58,498 nt of DNA from Bacillus timonensis (GCF_004799755.1 NZ_SLUB01000026.1:1-58498); one strand, 5' to 3'. Positions 50,564 to 58,091 are shown, counted from the stretch's first letter. Made by a program: numbers and translations. Notes: a model not told the origin generated them from the sequence alone.

Positions 50564-50588
50564 GACGAAACTAATTATGTTTAGGTTC
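50564..50588 (-). promoter_or_regulatory. Predicted ECF-type autoregulatory promoter
   Basis: On the minus strand GAACCT, then 15 nt, then CGTCTAA: i.e. GAACC-N16-CGTC, the spacing and shape of Bacillus ECF promoters. It lies about 35 nt before the sigma-factor start codon. Confidence 0.7.
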
Positions 50589-50778
50589 GACTTATATATA
50601 AATTACTTAGAAATAGCTTAAGGTCTATATTTAAGTATAAAAAAGAAACCCATACTTCAACACTAAAGTACTGGTTAGTAAATTTGCATTTCTTGAGTAT
50701 ACTGTTGAATTCGAAAGAAATCGTGTTATTTATAAACGACATTTTATTCGTATTTTTAGACATACTATTAATCATGGT

Positions 50779-50858
50779 TTCTTTAACTATCCTGCTGCAT
50801 TAGTTTAATAACTTAACAAGTAAAGGATTAATTCCTTTTTAGATTAACGCACTTGATC
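50779..50858 (-). repeat. Dispersed hairpin repeat, copy R16 (weakened stem)
   Basis: CTTTAACTATCCTGCTGCAT, TAGTTTAATAACTTAACAAG, hairpin GGATTAATTCC-TTTTTA-GATTAACGCA. Ends at the stop of the lipoprotein gene at 50861. Confidence 0.8.
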
Positions 50859-50860
50859 GT

Positions 50861-51184
50861 TTAATCGGAGGATTCTTTTAGGAAGACTTCAATTTGATCA
50901 TTACGTTTGACTAATATGACCGAACTATCTTCTTTTGAACTGAATAACTCTGTACCTTTATCCAAATAATTTGACCATAGGTGAATGTTTGGCATTACAT
51001 TGGGATTTACTTTGTTTGCAACAATACCAATTTCTTTATCAATCGTATATTCATTTTTATCATCATAACCTTTAAGAATAAATCTATCGTTATTATAAAT
51101 AAGAATTGCTTGGTAAGAACCTCCGTTTGTGTTACATCCAGAAATTAATATGACGAACACAAGTAGATACAAAAGTTTATTCAT
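50861..51184 (-). CDS. Small lipoprotein, unknown
   Basis: 107 aa, SD GGTGGTGG. Lipobox VILISGCNTN. Mature part about 85 residues: AILIYNNDRFILKGYDDKNE, IGIVANKVNPNVMPNIHLWS, KEDSSVILVKRNDQIEVFLK. Pattern like NisI/TcpQ-type or SHLP small surface lipoproteins of Bacilli; no named family. The next repeat (R17) ends only about 27 bp upstream of its start codon. Confidence 0.75.
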   Translation of the reverse strand: MNKLLYLLVFVILISGCNTNGGSYQAILIYNNDRFILKGYDDKNEYTIDKEIGIVANKVNPNVMPNIHLWSNYLDKGTELFSSKEDSSVILVKRNDQIEVFLKESSD

Positions 51185-51210
51185 AAACAGTCCACCACCT
51201 AATATACTTC

Positions 51211-51289
51211 CATTCTATACTGCTCCGTTAGTTCAACAAATTCTTTAAAAATAGCGTTAATCCCTTCTTAGATCAACGCACCCGTTACT
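51211..51289 (-). repeat. Dispersed hairpin repeat, copy R17
   Basis: TCTATACTGCTCCGTTAGTT, CAACAAATTCTTTAAAAA, hairpin GCGTTAATCC-CTTCTTA-GATCAACGC, ACCCGTTACTTTAATAA. Runs into the stop of the HIT gene at 51290. Confidence 0.88.
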
Positions 51290-51706
51290 TTAATAACTTT
51301 TATTCAAGATTTCCGATAAGTTAGCACTTAACGATATAAATTCTTCTTTGGAAACTGCATTTTCTGGTTCTACCCAAGAGAACCCATCATTTAAAAAGCG
51401 TGGAATAATGTGCATATGATAATGCTCAACATCCTTAAAAATCCCATTGTTTTGCAGTATAGTAATGCCATCTGTGTTTAATAAATTTTCAAGTGCAGTA
51501 GCTATTTGTTGAGATGTAAGTATTACTTGTGTCAAACTATCTTTGTCAACCTCGCTAAACTCTTGATAATGTTTTTTAGGAACTACTAATATATGTCCCT
51601 TGTTGATAGGGTATTTGTCCAAAAAACAACAAACATAAGCATTTTCGTAAATTATAAAAGCATCTTCTTTTTTAGAGACTATCTCACAAAAGATACAAGT
51701 ATCCAT
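51290..51706 (-). CDS. HIT-family hydrolase
   Basis: 138 aa, SD AAGGAGAGGTGG. N-terminal CIFCEIVSKKEDAFIIYENAYV with a CxxC zinc pair, then FLDKYPINKGHILVVPKKHYQE and the histidine triad EHYHMHIIPRF (about 95-105). Nucleoside-phosphate hydrolase like Hit/HINT. A broken 3'-end copy with its repeat exists at 38726-38928. Confidence 0.93.
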   Translation of the reverse strand: MDTCIFCEIVSKKEDAFIIYENAYVCCFLDKYPINKGHILVVPKKHYQEFSEVDKDSLTQVILTSQQIATALENLLNTDGITILQNNGIFKDVEHYHMHIIPRFLNDGFSWVEPENAVSKEEFISLSANLSEILNKSY

Positions 51707-51727
51707 ACTCCACCTCTCCTTATATTC

Positions 51728-51870
51728 TTATTGCACTAAACTGCCCCGCTTGTTCAAAAGTTCAATAAAAAGTGCCTTAATCCTTCTTGGATCAAAGCAC
51801 CATTTAGCCATCCATGAAACAAAGCTTCACCACAGAAATAAAAGTTAATTACGTTCTTTATGTTAATTTA
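51728..51870 (-). repeat. Dispersed hairpin repeat, copy R18 with extended tail
   Basis: CACTAAACTGCCCCGCTTGT, hairpin GTGCCTTAATCC-TTCTT-GGATCAAAGCAC, then the R12-type tail (CCATCCATGAAACAAAGCTT, CACCACAGAAATAAAAGTTA, ATTACGTTCTTTATG). 3' of the lipoprotein at 51905. Begins 22 bp upstream of the HIT start codon. Confidence 0.9.
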
Positions 51871-51904
51871 AGTCCATTTTTTCACAACAAAAAACCTTTT
51901 GTTT

Positions 51905-52612
51905 TTATTCTTTCAAGTTTTTAAAGAAATCATATATTTCTTCAACATTATACGTTTTATAAACAAGTTCTTCTTTTTTAAATACAAGTATTGCAGGGAA
52001 TGTTTCAATTCCCAATTCTTCTTTATAATCGACCACGTAATCCTCATCGTATTCCATCCATGCAGCTGCAGCTTCTTGCTCTTTGGTTTCCAAGATGTTC
52101 AAAATCTCTCCGTACATTTGTTCTTTCATCTCGTCAGGCAGTTTCTCACCCATTTGGTACATGACAACAATATTAAATCCATCCACATGTGATAGGAGCC
52201 TTGAATACTTTTCTTCGTCTGTCATCTTTAATAATATTATTTCTTTTGGGTAACCTTCGAATTCATTCCCTCTTGGTGGATTAACTAACACTTTTTGCCC
52301 CTTTTTTATATCATCAATAGATACTTCTGTTCCATCCTCATCGTTAATAACAGTTTTTTCATTTATCTTAGATGTATAAGAATAACCTTCAGTTGTAATA
52401 CCAGGACCTTTGCTATCTCGTTTTTCCCATTCAGAAATATCAACAACAATGCTGTCTTCGCTTTTCTTAACTTCCCTTACAGTTCCTATCATTTGATCAT
52501 CTTTATAGTGTCCGTAAGAGTATTCTCCATTGCCTACCGCATTTTTACCACATGCTGAAAGATATAGCATGCTAATTAAGAAAATAACTAAAAATGGAAT
52601 TCTTTTCCCCAA
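51905..52612 (-). CDS. Lipoprotein with thioredoxin-like C-terminal domain
   Basis: 235 aa from TTG 52612 (AAGAGGGGGAAGCTAC upstream; the ATG at 52642 has no SD). Signal peptide with lipobox LYLSACGKN. N-terminal beta-rich (OB-like, IVVDISEWEKRDSKGPGITT) part, then DGFNIVVMYQMGEKLPDEMK...AWMEYDEDYVVDYKEELGIE TFPAILVF: a thioredoxin-fold half ending in the cis-Pro motif TFPAILVF but without a CxxC, so not a redox enzyme. Extracytoplasmic, unknown role. Confidence 0.75.
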   Translation of the reverse strand: MGKRIPFLVIFLISMLYLSACGKNAVGNGEYSYGHYKDDQMIGTVREVKKSEDSIVVDISEWEKRDSKGPGITTEGYSYTSKINEKTVINDEDGTEVSIDDIKKGQKVLVNPPRGNEFEGYPKEIILLKMTDEEKYSRLLSHVDGFNIVVMYQMGEKLPDEMKEQMYGEILNILETKEQEAAAAWMEYDEDYVVDYKEELGIETFPAILVFKKEELVYKTYNVEEIYDFFKNLKE

Positions 52613-52730
52613 GTAGCTTCCCCCTCTTAATGGATTAGACATCTCATTACTAAAAATGTTGTTTCTTTTTGTAATTAGAGAAGTTTATTTTCATGGTAGT
52701 TCAATATGAAATTATAATGTTGGAGGACTA

Positions 52731-53195
52731 TCAGACAGACAAATCGATAAATTCTAGTTCCAGTTCTGCTTCTTCTTTCGAACGATAAACGGTAATTTTC
52801 CCATAGGGTTTCAAGTTGTTCTGCCACGATCCTATATTATTCAGAAAATCTTCTCCGTTTTCAGAAATTATCAAGCACTCTAAATGCCTATTGATATAAC
52901 AAATTGGTGCGTCACTTTTCAAATCACATTGTTGACCAACAGTTCCAATAAATCCACCTTTACTATCTTTTGCCATAATATCTACATATGGAACCGTATA
53001 AAATTCTAAATGTGGAATATCATCGTCAAAGATAAATTGAATATCATAGTCGTTAGCATATTTTTGATACTCCTCATTTTTATGATAAACACTCATAGGA
53101 TAAATTGTTGTACCTGCTGGTATAACCTCTGTATCTTTTAAATATACATTTATGGCTCCAGTTAATTCTGTTCTATCTAGATAAACTTTTCGCAT
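52731..53195 (-). CDS. Unrecognised cytoplasmic protein
   Basis: 154 aa, SD AACGGAGG. No signal or TM; mostly beta with VIPAGTTIYPMSVYHKNEEY, PHLEFYTVPYVDIMAKDSKG and GKITVYRSKEEAELELEFID. The layout resembles small immunity-type or SUKH-like proteins but I cannot place it. Acidic C-terminus. Confidence 0.7.
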   Translation of the reverse strand: MRKVYLDRTELTGAINVYLKDTEVIPAGTTIYPMSVYHKNEEYQKYANDYDIQFIFDDDIPHLEFYTVPYVDIMAKDSKGGFIGTVGQQCDLKSDAPICYINRHLECLIISENGEDFLNNIGSWQNNLKPYGKITVYRSKEEAELELEFIDLSV

Positions 53196-53245
53196 CTCAA
53201 CCTCCGTTTAATCTTAGTTGGATCATCGCCAGGTAGGTGAATAAG

Positions 53246-53701
53246 CTACTTGACATTCTCTGCAATTCTTTTTAGTTCTTTTGCACGAGAAACAATAAAG
53301 TTTGTCATATATTTTTCCAAAAATAACTTATCTGCAATAATTCCAAGTGGACCAAAAGGTGACTTATACTCAAATGTATCAATCATTAGAGTCCCACCTT
53401 TTTCTTCTTTAAATTGATGGATATGTGTAAAGGAACTAAAAGCTCCTTTTACCATAATATCAACAAACACAGTAGGCTTTTCCATATGAATTACTTTTGC
53501 TGTTAGCCTTTGTTTAATACCAAAATGAGTTGCTTCCCAAGTAACGTGATTACCAATTTCTAATAGCCCTTGCGTAATACCACCAACAGCTTTTTCTTTA
53601 GTTTTAGCAGTAGTTTCAATATGTATATCTACGTTTCTAGCAAGGTCAAAGCATACCTCCACAGGCGCTTGAATAAATTGCTTATGCTTAATAATAGGCA
53701 T
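53246..53701 (-). CDS. SRPBCC-superfamily protein
   Basis: 151 aa, SD AAAGGAGATAG. Starts with the typical IKHKQFIQAPVEVCFDLARN, then VTWEATHFGIKQRLTAKVIH, and a C-terminal helix (GPLGIIADKLFLEKYMTNFI VSRAKELKRIAE). START-like hydrophobic-ligand-binding fold, polyketide_cyc2 type. Ligand unknown. Probably expressed with the gene at 52731 (51 bp apart). Confidence 0.85.
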   Translation of the reverse strand: MPIIKHKQFIQAPVEVCFDLARNVDIHIETTAKTKEKAVGGITQGLLEIGNHVTWEATHFGIKQRLTAKVIHMEKPTVFVDIMVKGAFSSFTHIHQFKEEKGGTLMIDTFEYKSPFGPLGIIADKLFLEKYMTNFIVSRAKELKRIAENVK

Positions 53702-53959
53702 TTGCTATCTCCTTTGTAAAAACAATAATTCATCACCATTTTTAATCTTTTTTGCTAAAAAAACGCAATTCACAAAGAACAAAATTGTATTGATTGGCGT
53801 TACATAGACAGAAATAATCTATTAACTTTCTCCTCTTTTTAACTTTAGTTATGAAATAAGCCAAAACTATGCAACTCTATATAAAAAGCTGCATAATATC
53901 GACTCCAAGGATTTTATACGTTATAGCAGATTATCTTTTCGTTTAACTATCAATTCTTT

Positions 53960-55207
53960 CTATTTAAAAATTATAGGAAAAGCAAATGTAACAAAGGCTG
54001 CCCAAAGTCCGTAGACTGGCAAATACTTAGTGACGGCATCTTGAATACTTGAAGGTCCTGAATTGTTTCGTAGAAAACGCATGTAGGGAAGCATAATCCA
54101 AATTAGATTTGCCCAGATAAGTATGTTTACTCCTAAAACAGCAAGTCTATTAGGCGTTATCCCATAAGAAGATAGTCTGAACACGATGGCTGACAAGGCC
54201 ACACTGTCAACGATAAGCGCAAGAACAATTAAAGCAAAATTAAGATAATCTGAAATGTTCTTTTTCTCATCTGAGTCGCTCTCGGTAATGGAAAATATGG
54301 TAACGACCAATACACCAAGGAGTATTCCATTGAAGACTATCAGGAAATTGCGGTCCAAGAATGGATTTTTTCCGACCCAAATAACCGTTATAAGATAGAC
54401 CAACAAAGTGAGCAGGACAAGAGGACTAAAAATTTTAGCTATATATGGTGTAATATTCTTAGCAAGTTTTAGATTCAGTGATACTAGGTATGTTGCCACA
54501 ATAGCGAGAGCGGCAGCACCAAATAAGACGATATTACTAAAATAGAAGTCTTCTATATTCAAGCCAACAAAACTAAATAACTGCATAGTTAATGCGGCTA
54601 ATACCATTCCGCTAACTGCCATGCTGGCGTAGAGAATACAATATTCCAGATTAAATTTAATATAGGCTAATCTTGTACTACCTTTTGAGTATTCATTTCC
54701 TGTAAATGCAAGTCCTACCAATACCCATAAGAATATGGGAAGGTGTAAATAAGCAAGGATAATACTGTCTTTATCATTTAATGGTAACATATTAAGATAA
54801 ATCCCAGAAATGAGGAACAACGCTGCAAGGGAATAAATAATACTTTTTTTCGGAGTATTATTGTAAACAAAATAGGCCGCAATAAAAGGAATTATACCAA
54901 AAGCCAGGTTAATTGGAGCAATTGCTCCCTGTTCAACAAAATGGAAAATGATCCTGGTGCTTATCCCAGCCAGAATGGCTAAAATGCCCATGAATAAGAA
55001 ACCTTTTTGAAACAAGGATGATTTTTCTGTGTTTGCCGACTCCTTGAAATGCAATCTTTCATACCATACACCAAGAACCTGAGAATCAGGAATTTGTTCC
55101 CATGCGTATGAGAATGACCTTTTAAAAGCTTTCGGGTCTTTTCGATACATTCTCTCCAGCTCATGAGGGTTATCAATATTTTTAATAATCAAATTGTTAA
55201 TGTCCAA
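53960..55207 (-). CDS. Polytopic membrane protein, unknown
   Basis: 415 aa from TTG 55207 (GGGGAGG 6 nt upstream); the ATG-initiated longer frame lacks an SD. About 60 polar residues at the N-terminus (HELERMYRKDPKAFKRSFSY AWEQIPDSQVLGVWYERLHF), then 11-12 TM helices. Resembles DUF-type multi-spanning proteins with a short cytoplasmic head; no transport or enzyme motif seen. The largest membrane protein in the array region, with no dispersed repeat at its 3' side. Confidence 0.7.
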   Translation of the reverse strand: MDINNLIIKNIDNPHELERMYRKDPKAFKRSFSYAWEQIPDSQVLGVWYERLHFKESANTEKSSLFQKGFLFMGILAILAGISTRIIFHFVEQGAIAPINLAFGIIPFIAAYFVYNNTPKKSIIYSLAALFLISGIYLNMLPLNDKDSIILAYLHLPIFLWVLVGLAFTGNEYSKGSTRLAYIKFNLEYCILYASMAVSGMVLAALTMQLFSFVGLNIEDFYFSNIVLFGAAALAIVATYLVSLNLKLAKNITPYIAKIFSPLVLLTLLVYLITVIWVGKNPFLDRNFLIVFNGILLGVLVVTIFSITESDSDEKKNISDYLNFALIVLALIVDSVALSAIVFRLSSYGITPNRLAVLGVNILIWANLIWIMLPYMRFLRNNSGPSSIQDAVTKYLPVYGLWAAFVTFAFPIIFK

Positions 55208-55631
55208 AGTTTTACCTCCCCAAATCATTGTTATATTTAGTTTCCTCCACAATGTTAATCTGTCTTTTTTTGTAATCTAAAATATCTCCTGACTGACATT
55301 CTAAAGCCTTACATTTTGCCACTATAGTCGATAATTAAATCACTTTTGCCTCTCTCCATCTTCAATATAGAAAGGCTCGACATTGTTATTCCAACCTTCT
55401 CCGGTAGTACTGCTACGCTCAATTTCCTTTTTACCGCCCACAGAGCAAGCTATTTTTATCATTTCTTCCCAAAAAGAAACTCACTTATTCATTCTGATTT
55501 TAATCTATATTTTATCGTTTTTCAATAAATTTTTATTAATTTAAATAACAATTTTATTGCATTCTTTGTTTTAAGCAAAATTAAAAAGCATTCCTCATTT
55601 AAAGAAATGCTCTATAACTTTGTACATGAAT
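55208..55631. other. Intergenic region, no gene seen
   Basis: AT-rich. Holds an inexact long inverted segment around 55300-55410 but no frame with an SD. The right part begins a broken gene (next entry). Confidence 0.4.
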
Positions 55632-55750
55632 TCAGTTGATTTCTCAATGAATGTTTTATAATAGCCAGTCCTAGCTTTTTAGCTTGTGGTTCGGCAAACT
55701 CAGAATTGAATTTGCTGCCTTTGTATCAATACGATCAGGTGGATAATCAG
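55632..55750 (-). pseudogene. Fragment of a SurA-like lipoprotein gene (copy of 42605-43162)
   Basis: Matches 42770-42893 (CAGTTG.TTTCTCAATG, AGCCAGTCCTAGCTTTTTAG, CTTGTGGTTC.GC.AACTCA, GATCAGGTGGATAATCA) with a gap of about 10 bp and small indels that break the frame. Its right edge meets the left motif of R19 directly. Confidence 0.75.
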
Positions 55751-55845
55751 TTTTACTAACCTGCCCCGTAAGTGACAATAACTTCTTCAAAAAAGGGTGC
55801 TTCTCCTTCTTTAAGGAAAGCACCCGTTACTTTACGTGTAATGTT
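55750..55845 (-). repeat. Dispersed hairpin repeat, copy R19 (GGGTGCTT stem variant)
   Basis: TTACTAACCTGCCCCGTAAG, CTTCTTCAAAAAA, hairpin GGGTGCTTCTCCTT/AAGGAAAGCACCC (as R10), GTTACTTTACG, then TTTCACAAATTATAT. Just past the stop at 55853. Confidence 0.92.
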
Positions 55846-55852
55846 TCACAAA

Positions 55853-56062
55853 TTATATTTCCCCTTTAATTTCTTCCTTTTTCCATTTTGTATAGGTGTA
55901 TATTTGAGTTGTTAATGCAATCAATGAAACTATTAATGTTTGGATGATTGCTACGTTTTTGGGAACAGAATAAAATCCCCAAACAATCACCACTATTGCT
56001 ATTGGTATTAGTGCTAAATTCCAAATAAATTTCCTTTTATAACTCCAACTCCAGTAAGTCAC
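55853..56062 (-). CDS. Small two-TM membrane protein, unknown
   Basis: 69 aa, GTG start at 56062 with AAAGGGGTGTAAAG. Begins MTYWSWSYKRKFIWNLALIP; TM at about 14-31 and 36-56; tail KWKKEEIKGEI. Cytoplasm-facing charged ends. Unknown. Confidence 0.65.
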   Translation of the reverse strand: MTYWSWSYKRKFIWNLALIPIAIVVIVWGFYSVPKNVAIIQTLIVSLIALTTQIYTYTKWKKEEIKGEI

Positions 56063-56159
56063 CTTTACACCCCTTTTGCTATTTAAATTGTTTTATCAAA
56101 TTTACTTATGTATAAAATTAATTACACCCTTATTATTAAATATAATACCATAAATAACC

Positions 56160-56268
56160 AATTATTTTTTGAACAATCCTGCTCCGTTTGTAAAAAGTTA
56201 TTCAATAAAAAAGGTGGTTAATCCTTGTAGATCAACGCACCCGTATGCTTAAAGTTGGAGTTATATTC
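56160..56268 (-). repeat. Dispersed hairpin repeat, copy R20
   Basis: GAACAATCCTGCTCCGTTTG, TTATTCAATAAAAAA, hairpin GGTTAATCC-TTGTA-GATCAACGC and ACCCGTATGCTTAAAG. 3' of the gene at 56287. Confidence 0.88.
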
Positions 56269-56286
56269 TCCATTGTTCATTAAATT

Positions 56287-56526
56287 CTACCCGAAATTTC
56301 TATCCAAAAACAGAAGTAGATAACTACCTGCACAAAGATAAATTGCAACTTGAGTAATAACATAAATTGTACGTTCAAATGGTGTTAGTTTTCTTTCTTT
56401 CTTCATTTTTTTAAAATGCCTATAATAATAGAATGAACATAGGAGTAGGATTATTGCTGATAATTGAAATATATTTACCAGTAAGCTAACCAAAAAATCA
56501 GCCCCCCTAAAAAATTTTTTTTTCAC
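56287..56526 (-). CDS. Small two-TM membrane protein, unknown
   Basis: Up to 79 aa (GTG 56526, SD AAAAGGAAGT). A better SD, TTTAGGGGGGC, would start it at TTG 56493 (68 aa, MVSLLVNIFQLSAIILLLCS). Two TM helices around a KKMKKERKLTPFERT loop; ends LLLFLDRNFG. Start unresolved; unknown function. Confidence 0.6.
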   Translation of the reverse strand: MKKKFFRGADFLVSLLVNIFQLSAIILLLCSFYYYRHFKKMKKERKLTPFERTIYVITQVAIYLCAGSYLLLFLDRNFG

Positions 56527-56577
56527 ACTTCCTTTTTGGATAGAATTCTAATAATATCCCCCTTTATGCAATTAGTG

Positions 56578-57135
56578 TTATTCGTTTTGAAAGCAAGTCT
56601 CATATTTATCTTTCATTAACAAGCTTTTGCAAGCCTGACCATTTTCGTGATAAATCTCTTTACCGATTACTAATGTAATACTTCTATCTGAATTTGGAAA
56701 ATCAGGATTATCATTGAGAATATTTAAGGTGTCCTCATCTAACCATTCCATCGAAAAATGATCTTTTGCATCGGCATAATAAACTGTCCTAACTTTATTG
56801 TTATCATTTTTGTATGTGATTTCTACCCATACATTAACGCCGCCTGCTGCACCACCATATAGTTCATAATAAGCATTTGCTGTTAATTTTTCAGTTGGTG
56901 AGGTTACAGGTCCAGGTCCCTTTTGGGTGAATTCTTTATCAATTTCACTGAAAGTAAAAAAATACGTTTCATATATATAGATTGAAGAAACCAAAACAAT
57001 CCCAGACAACGTTGCAATCAGCATCGTTTTAGGAAAAGGTTTCTTTTTAATGAAAGAAATAATCATCCATACACATAAAATCAAAAATAATATAAAAGTA
57101 ATAATAGAAAGTAAGACACCGAATAAAATTAAAAT
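56578..57135 (-). CDS. DUF5412-type membrane protein
   Basis: At least 168 aa from TTG 57084; the frame stays open and hydrophobic upstream to a GGGGGG SD (57142-57147), which points to a non-ATG start near 57135 (ATT) or 57138 (CTG). Two N-terminal TM helices, then an outside domain with EKLTANAYYELYGGAAGGVN VWVEITYKND and two late Cys (GQACKSL, ETCFQNE). The YxxYGGAAGG motif is that of DUF5412. Unknown role. Confidence 0.7.
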   Translation of the reverse strand: MLILFGVLLSIITFILFLILCVWMIISFIKKKPFPKTMLIATLSGIVLVSSIYIYETYFFTFSEIDKEFTQKGPGPVTSPTEKLTANAYYELYGGAAGGVNVWVEITYKNDNNKVRTVYYADAKDHFSMEWLDEDTLNILNDNPDFPNSDRSITLVIGKEIYHENGQACKSLLMKDKYETCFQNE

Positions 57136-57194
57136 CAGAAGCCCCCCGTTCTAAGTTCAAAAAAATCATCACAATACTAGTAGTTTTGTAATGC

Positions 57195-57240
57195 TCTTCC
57201 TCGACTCTGCTCCTCCGTTTCTACAATAAGAATCAAAGTC
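57195..57240 (-). repeat. Dispersed repeat, degenerate copy R21
   Basis: TTCCTCGACTCTGCTCCTCC then GTTTCTACAATAAG: left motif only. 3' of the 59-aa gene at 57241. Confidence 0.5.
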
Positions 57241-57420
57241 TTATTTGAAGCGACTTAAGCCTTGCCAAAGGGCAACTCCTAAAAAGAATACGATTATTGT
57301 CAAGGTGAACCATGAGTAAAAGTTCTTTTTGTTTCGTACTATTTTGTATATAAAGAAAATCAGAATAAAAATCAATAGTGCCATTCCCGTAATTGCTAAC
57401 AGCATATTAAGCACGAACAT
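57241..57420 (-). CDS. 59-aa two-TM small protein
   Basis: Found by eye. ATG 57420 with a very good GGAGGTTTACT SD; stop TAA at 57241. Begins MFVLNMLLAITGMALLIFIL (TM1), KIVRNKKNFYSW linker, FTLTIIVFFLGVALWQGLSR (TM2). Lies in the array between R21 and the Nudix gene. Function unknown. Confidence 0.8.
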   Translation of the reverse strand: MFVLNMLLAITGMALLIFILIFFIYKIVRNKKNFYSWFTLTIIVFFLGVALWQGLSRFK

Positions 57421-57424
57421 AGTA

Positions 57425-57477
57425 AACCTCCAACTGTTAAACTAACCCGCATAGTTAACACAAGAAGAAACAGCACT
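57425..57477 (-). repeat. Dispersed repeat, degenerate copy R22
   Basis: AAACTAACCCGCATAGTTAA then CACAAGAAGAAAC: weak resemblance to the left motif only. 3' of the Nudix gene. Confidence 0.35.
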
Positions 57478-57927
57478 TTATTTAATAAAATCAAATAATT
57501 TCACATCGACATCATCTATGTAACCAATTTGCTGCTTTAAGTCCCATAATCGAATTTCAGATGTCTCGTTGTTATTCTGAAATGGTTGGAGTTCTTCAAG
57601 TGTAGTAAAATATACAGGATTATACTTGATTTCATTACTGATTACGTTTCTTACTTTCAACAAACCCTTAAAATCTATCTTCGAAACGCTTTGCCCAGTT
57701 TCTTCGAAAAGTTCTCTTATTGAACATTCTTTTGGTGTTTCGTTTTTTTCCCTTTGTCCTGCTGGCAATTCCCATTGCTTTCTCAAAGTGTTATAACATA
57801 AAAGATATTTGTCATCACATTTTATTACCGCATAAGAGCCAGCCAATCGGTGATCATTATATATTTCAGCCTCTTTTACATCAAGAAAATCAAGAAATTC
57901 AAAACCATTATTCTTTGTAATTATCAA
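57478..57927 (-). CDS. Nudix hydrolase
   Basis: 149 aa, TTG start at 57927 (AGGGGGTACTAA). Nudix box GQREKNETPKECSIRELFEETG at about 77-98 (written here in parts: G-x5-E...REL-x-EE-x-G). Short beta-grasp N-terminus DVKEAEIYNDHRLAGSYAVI. Hydrolyses nucleoside diphosphate derivatives; substrate unknown. Confidence 0.9.
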   Translation of the reverse strand: MIITKNNGFEFLDFLDVKEAEIYNDHRLAGSYAVIKCDDKYLLCYNTLRKQWELPAGQREKNETPKECSIRELFEETGQSVSKIDFKGLLKVRNVISNEIKYNPVYFTTLEELQPFQNNNETSEIRLWDLKQQIGYIDDVDVKLFDFIK

Positions 57928-57951
57928 TTAGTACCCCCTGTAATTGATTTC

Positions 57952-58052
57952 CTTTACTGCCCTGTTAGTAGAATAAATTCATCAAAAAATAATCGATAAT
58001 CCTTCGTGGACTATCGCATTTTGTTACTTTAAAAAATCTTTTATAGAAAAAA
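57952..58052 (-). repeat. Dispersed hairpin repeat, copy R23
   Basis: TTTACTGCCCTGTTAGTAGA, ATAAATTCATCAAAAAA, hairpin TCGATAATCC-TTCGT-GGACTATCG, CATTTTGTTACTTTAA. 3' of the gene at 58092. Confidence 0.85.
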
Positions 58053-58091
58053 GTGTTCTAAAATAATAATAGAGAATCACTTTCATAAATT

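Noticed and set aside
50581-50775. 64-aa minus-strand open frame upstream of the sigma factor
   Set aside because: It overlaps the predicted ECF promoter, has no SD and low-complexity composition.
28030-58052. A true integron
   Set aside because: Layout is cassette-like, but no IntI-type integrase is present and the repeat ends lack the GTTRRRY/RYYYAAC core sites, so I report resemblance only.
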